Shown here: one piece after another, positions 63,346-64,000 of the stretch | Numbering within the stretch: the first letter of the stretch is position 1 | Layout of the letters: every line of letters starts with the position of its first letter | Source: Cerasicoccus sp. TK19100 | GTDB taxonomy: Bacteria; Verrucomicrobiota; Verrucomicrobiia; Opitutales; Cerasicoccaceae | DNA length: 64,000 nucleotides | Assembly: GCF_027257155.1 (NCBI RefSeq) | Contig: NZ_JAPWDU010000004.1 | Coordinates: forward strand, 1-64,000 | Reading direction: 5' to 3' | Translations under genes and position numbers: made by a program | Notes under the pieces: generated by a model | What the model was told of the DNA's origin: nothing | Seen by the model: only the letters and a program-made list of their open reading frames with translations | Databases searched by the model: none

Positions 63346-64000
63346 ATGAAGGATTTACAAAAAGAGTCGGAAAAGACACTATTATTCCAGAGAAAATTGC
63401 TCAATAGCAAAGTCTTCACCTTGCTAATATTGGGGTCATTATCCCTTATCTTCTGTAAAGGCCTTTCAGCCCGTTCTTTAGACTGGGGCGGCTCGGTATA
63501 TGCAGTTAACCTACAGAGCGATTTGGCCACCCCATTGGACTCTAGTTACGTTTTCTATCTGGGATATTTTGCCGACTTTACTCCGACCCCCAGCAACGTC
63601 GCAGATTGGGCGGAAAATTGGGAAACCATCGATGCCGTGAATTACAACACCCAGTATAGCGTGTTCAACGCAAGGCACGAGGTAACCAACACCGACCCAA
63701 TTGGAGAACAAGGCTATATCTGGGGCGTGCGCCGCACCCGCGACGATATGGAATGGATTCTCATTACTGACCCGGCCTGGATCTGGCCCAGCGACGGCGT
63801 GCTCGAACAAAAGGTAAACTGGATGGTCGGCTCCGCCACTGAAGCAATTATTGGCTACATCAATGGTACTGGTTACCAGATGGTGACTTCACCAGTAAGC
63901 AACACCACCCCAATCCCCGTCATCTCCTACGACCTGTGGGCGAAGAAGTTCTTCGCGGACACGGACGCCAATGCCGGTGCCGAAGATGACGCGAATGGCA
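63346..64000 (+). CDS. Secreted protein of unknown function, 3' end beyond window
   Basis: An ATG at 63346 opens a frame that stays open for 218 codons to the window end. It has a signal-peptide-like start (SKVFTLLILGSLSLIFCKG) and a beta-rich, Trp- and Tyr-rich mature part (LDWGGSVYAVNLQSDLA, YIWGVRRTRDDMEWILI). The last visible residues (FADTDANAGAEDDANG) look like the start of an Asp-rich, dockerin- or calcium-binding-like stretch common in Verrucomicrobiota secreted proteins. It is divergent from the giant gene, with a 137-base gap. Truncated by the window edge. Confidence 0.65.
   Translation, partial: MKDLQKESEKTLLFQRKLLNSKVFTLLILGSLSLIFCKGLSARSLDWGGSVYAVNLQSDLATPLDSSYVFYLGYFADFTPTPSNVADWAENWETIDAVNYNTQYSVFNARHEVTNTDPIGEQGYIWGVRRTRDDMEWILITDPAWIWPSDGVLEQKVNWMVGSATEAIIGYINGTGYQMVTSPVSNTTPIPVISYDLWAKKFFADTDANAGAEDDANG

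Overview
The window looks like chromosomal DNA of a Verrucomicrobiota bacterium, most likely class Opitutia (a Coraliomargarita, Cerasicoccus or Puniceicoccus relative). The evidence is two proteins ending in PEP-CTERM sorting signals of the Opitutia style, large SdrD/DUF11 surface proteins, a eukaryotic-like Ser/Thr kinase next to rpoN, marine-type carbohydrate genes (GH125, heparinase II/III-like, DUF1080, PhyH), high-GC genes with few Shine-Dalgarno sites, and short AT-rich accessory patches. The assignment rests on gene content only. No rRNA, tRNA or CRISPR array was found.

Layout. The left edge carries the last codons of what looks like an IS110-type transposase (1-60). Next come two alpha/beta hydrolases (121-1980), a BrnT/BrnA toxin-antitoxin pair, pyroglutamyl peptidase, the nitrogen sensor glnD, a GAF histidine kinase, and a nucleoside hydrolase-panB operon (to 10105). 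10.2-14.5 kb holds an A-type Fe-S carrier, a Ser/Thr kinase, rpoN and a VapBC pair with a readable promoter/operator. 14.6-18.4 kb has poorly characterised genes, including a tandem pair of paralogous membrane-anchored coiled-coil proteins. 18.4-24.8 kb has a MITE-like inverted-repeat element, protoporphyrinogen oxidase, a DUF695-like protein, uppP and two large secreted proteins of unknown function. 24.9-31.9 kb has a hybrid PAS kinase, a SAM hydrolase-K+ channel pair, a lipoprotein, an Atg22-like MFS transporter, a regular array of four 16-bp palindromes, and a nitroreductase. 32-38 kb has a PEP-CTERM protein, an MFS transporter, an MBL-fold hydrolase, a Dps and a SleB-like hydrolase. 38-49 kb is rich in carbohydrate and regulatory genes: AraC/PhyH, a secreted esterase, a GH125 alpha-mannosidase, enolase, a heparinase-like protein, a sensor kinase, an NAD-dependent epimerase/dehydrogenase and a DUF1080 protein. 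The right end has a PEP-CTERM beta-helix-like protein, then one gene of 12.2 kb encoding a 4062-residue secreted multidomain protein, then the start of a divergent secreted-protein gene that runs off the window.

How it fits together. Nitrogen sensing (glnD, rpoN), central metabolism (eno, panB, hemY) and envelope synthesis (uppP) are the housekeeping core. Around them are polysaccharide-use genes and an exported-protein set. The accessory signal is the two toxin-antitoxin pairs, AT-rich orphan genes, a transposase end, and several non-coding repeats. The strongest unexplained structures are the palindrome array with exact 23-bp period at 30911-30995, the 152-bp inverted-repeat element at 18391-18542, and the domain-within-domain architecture of the giant protein.
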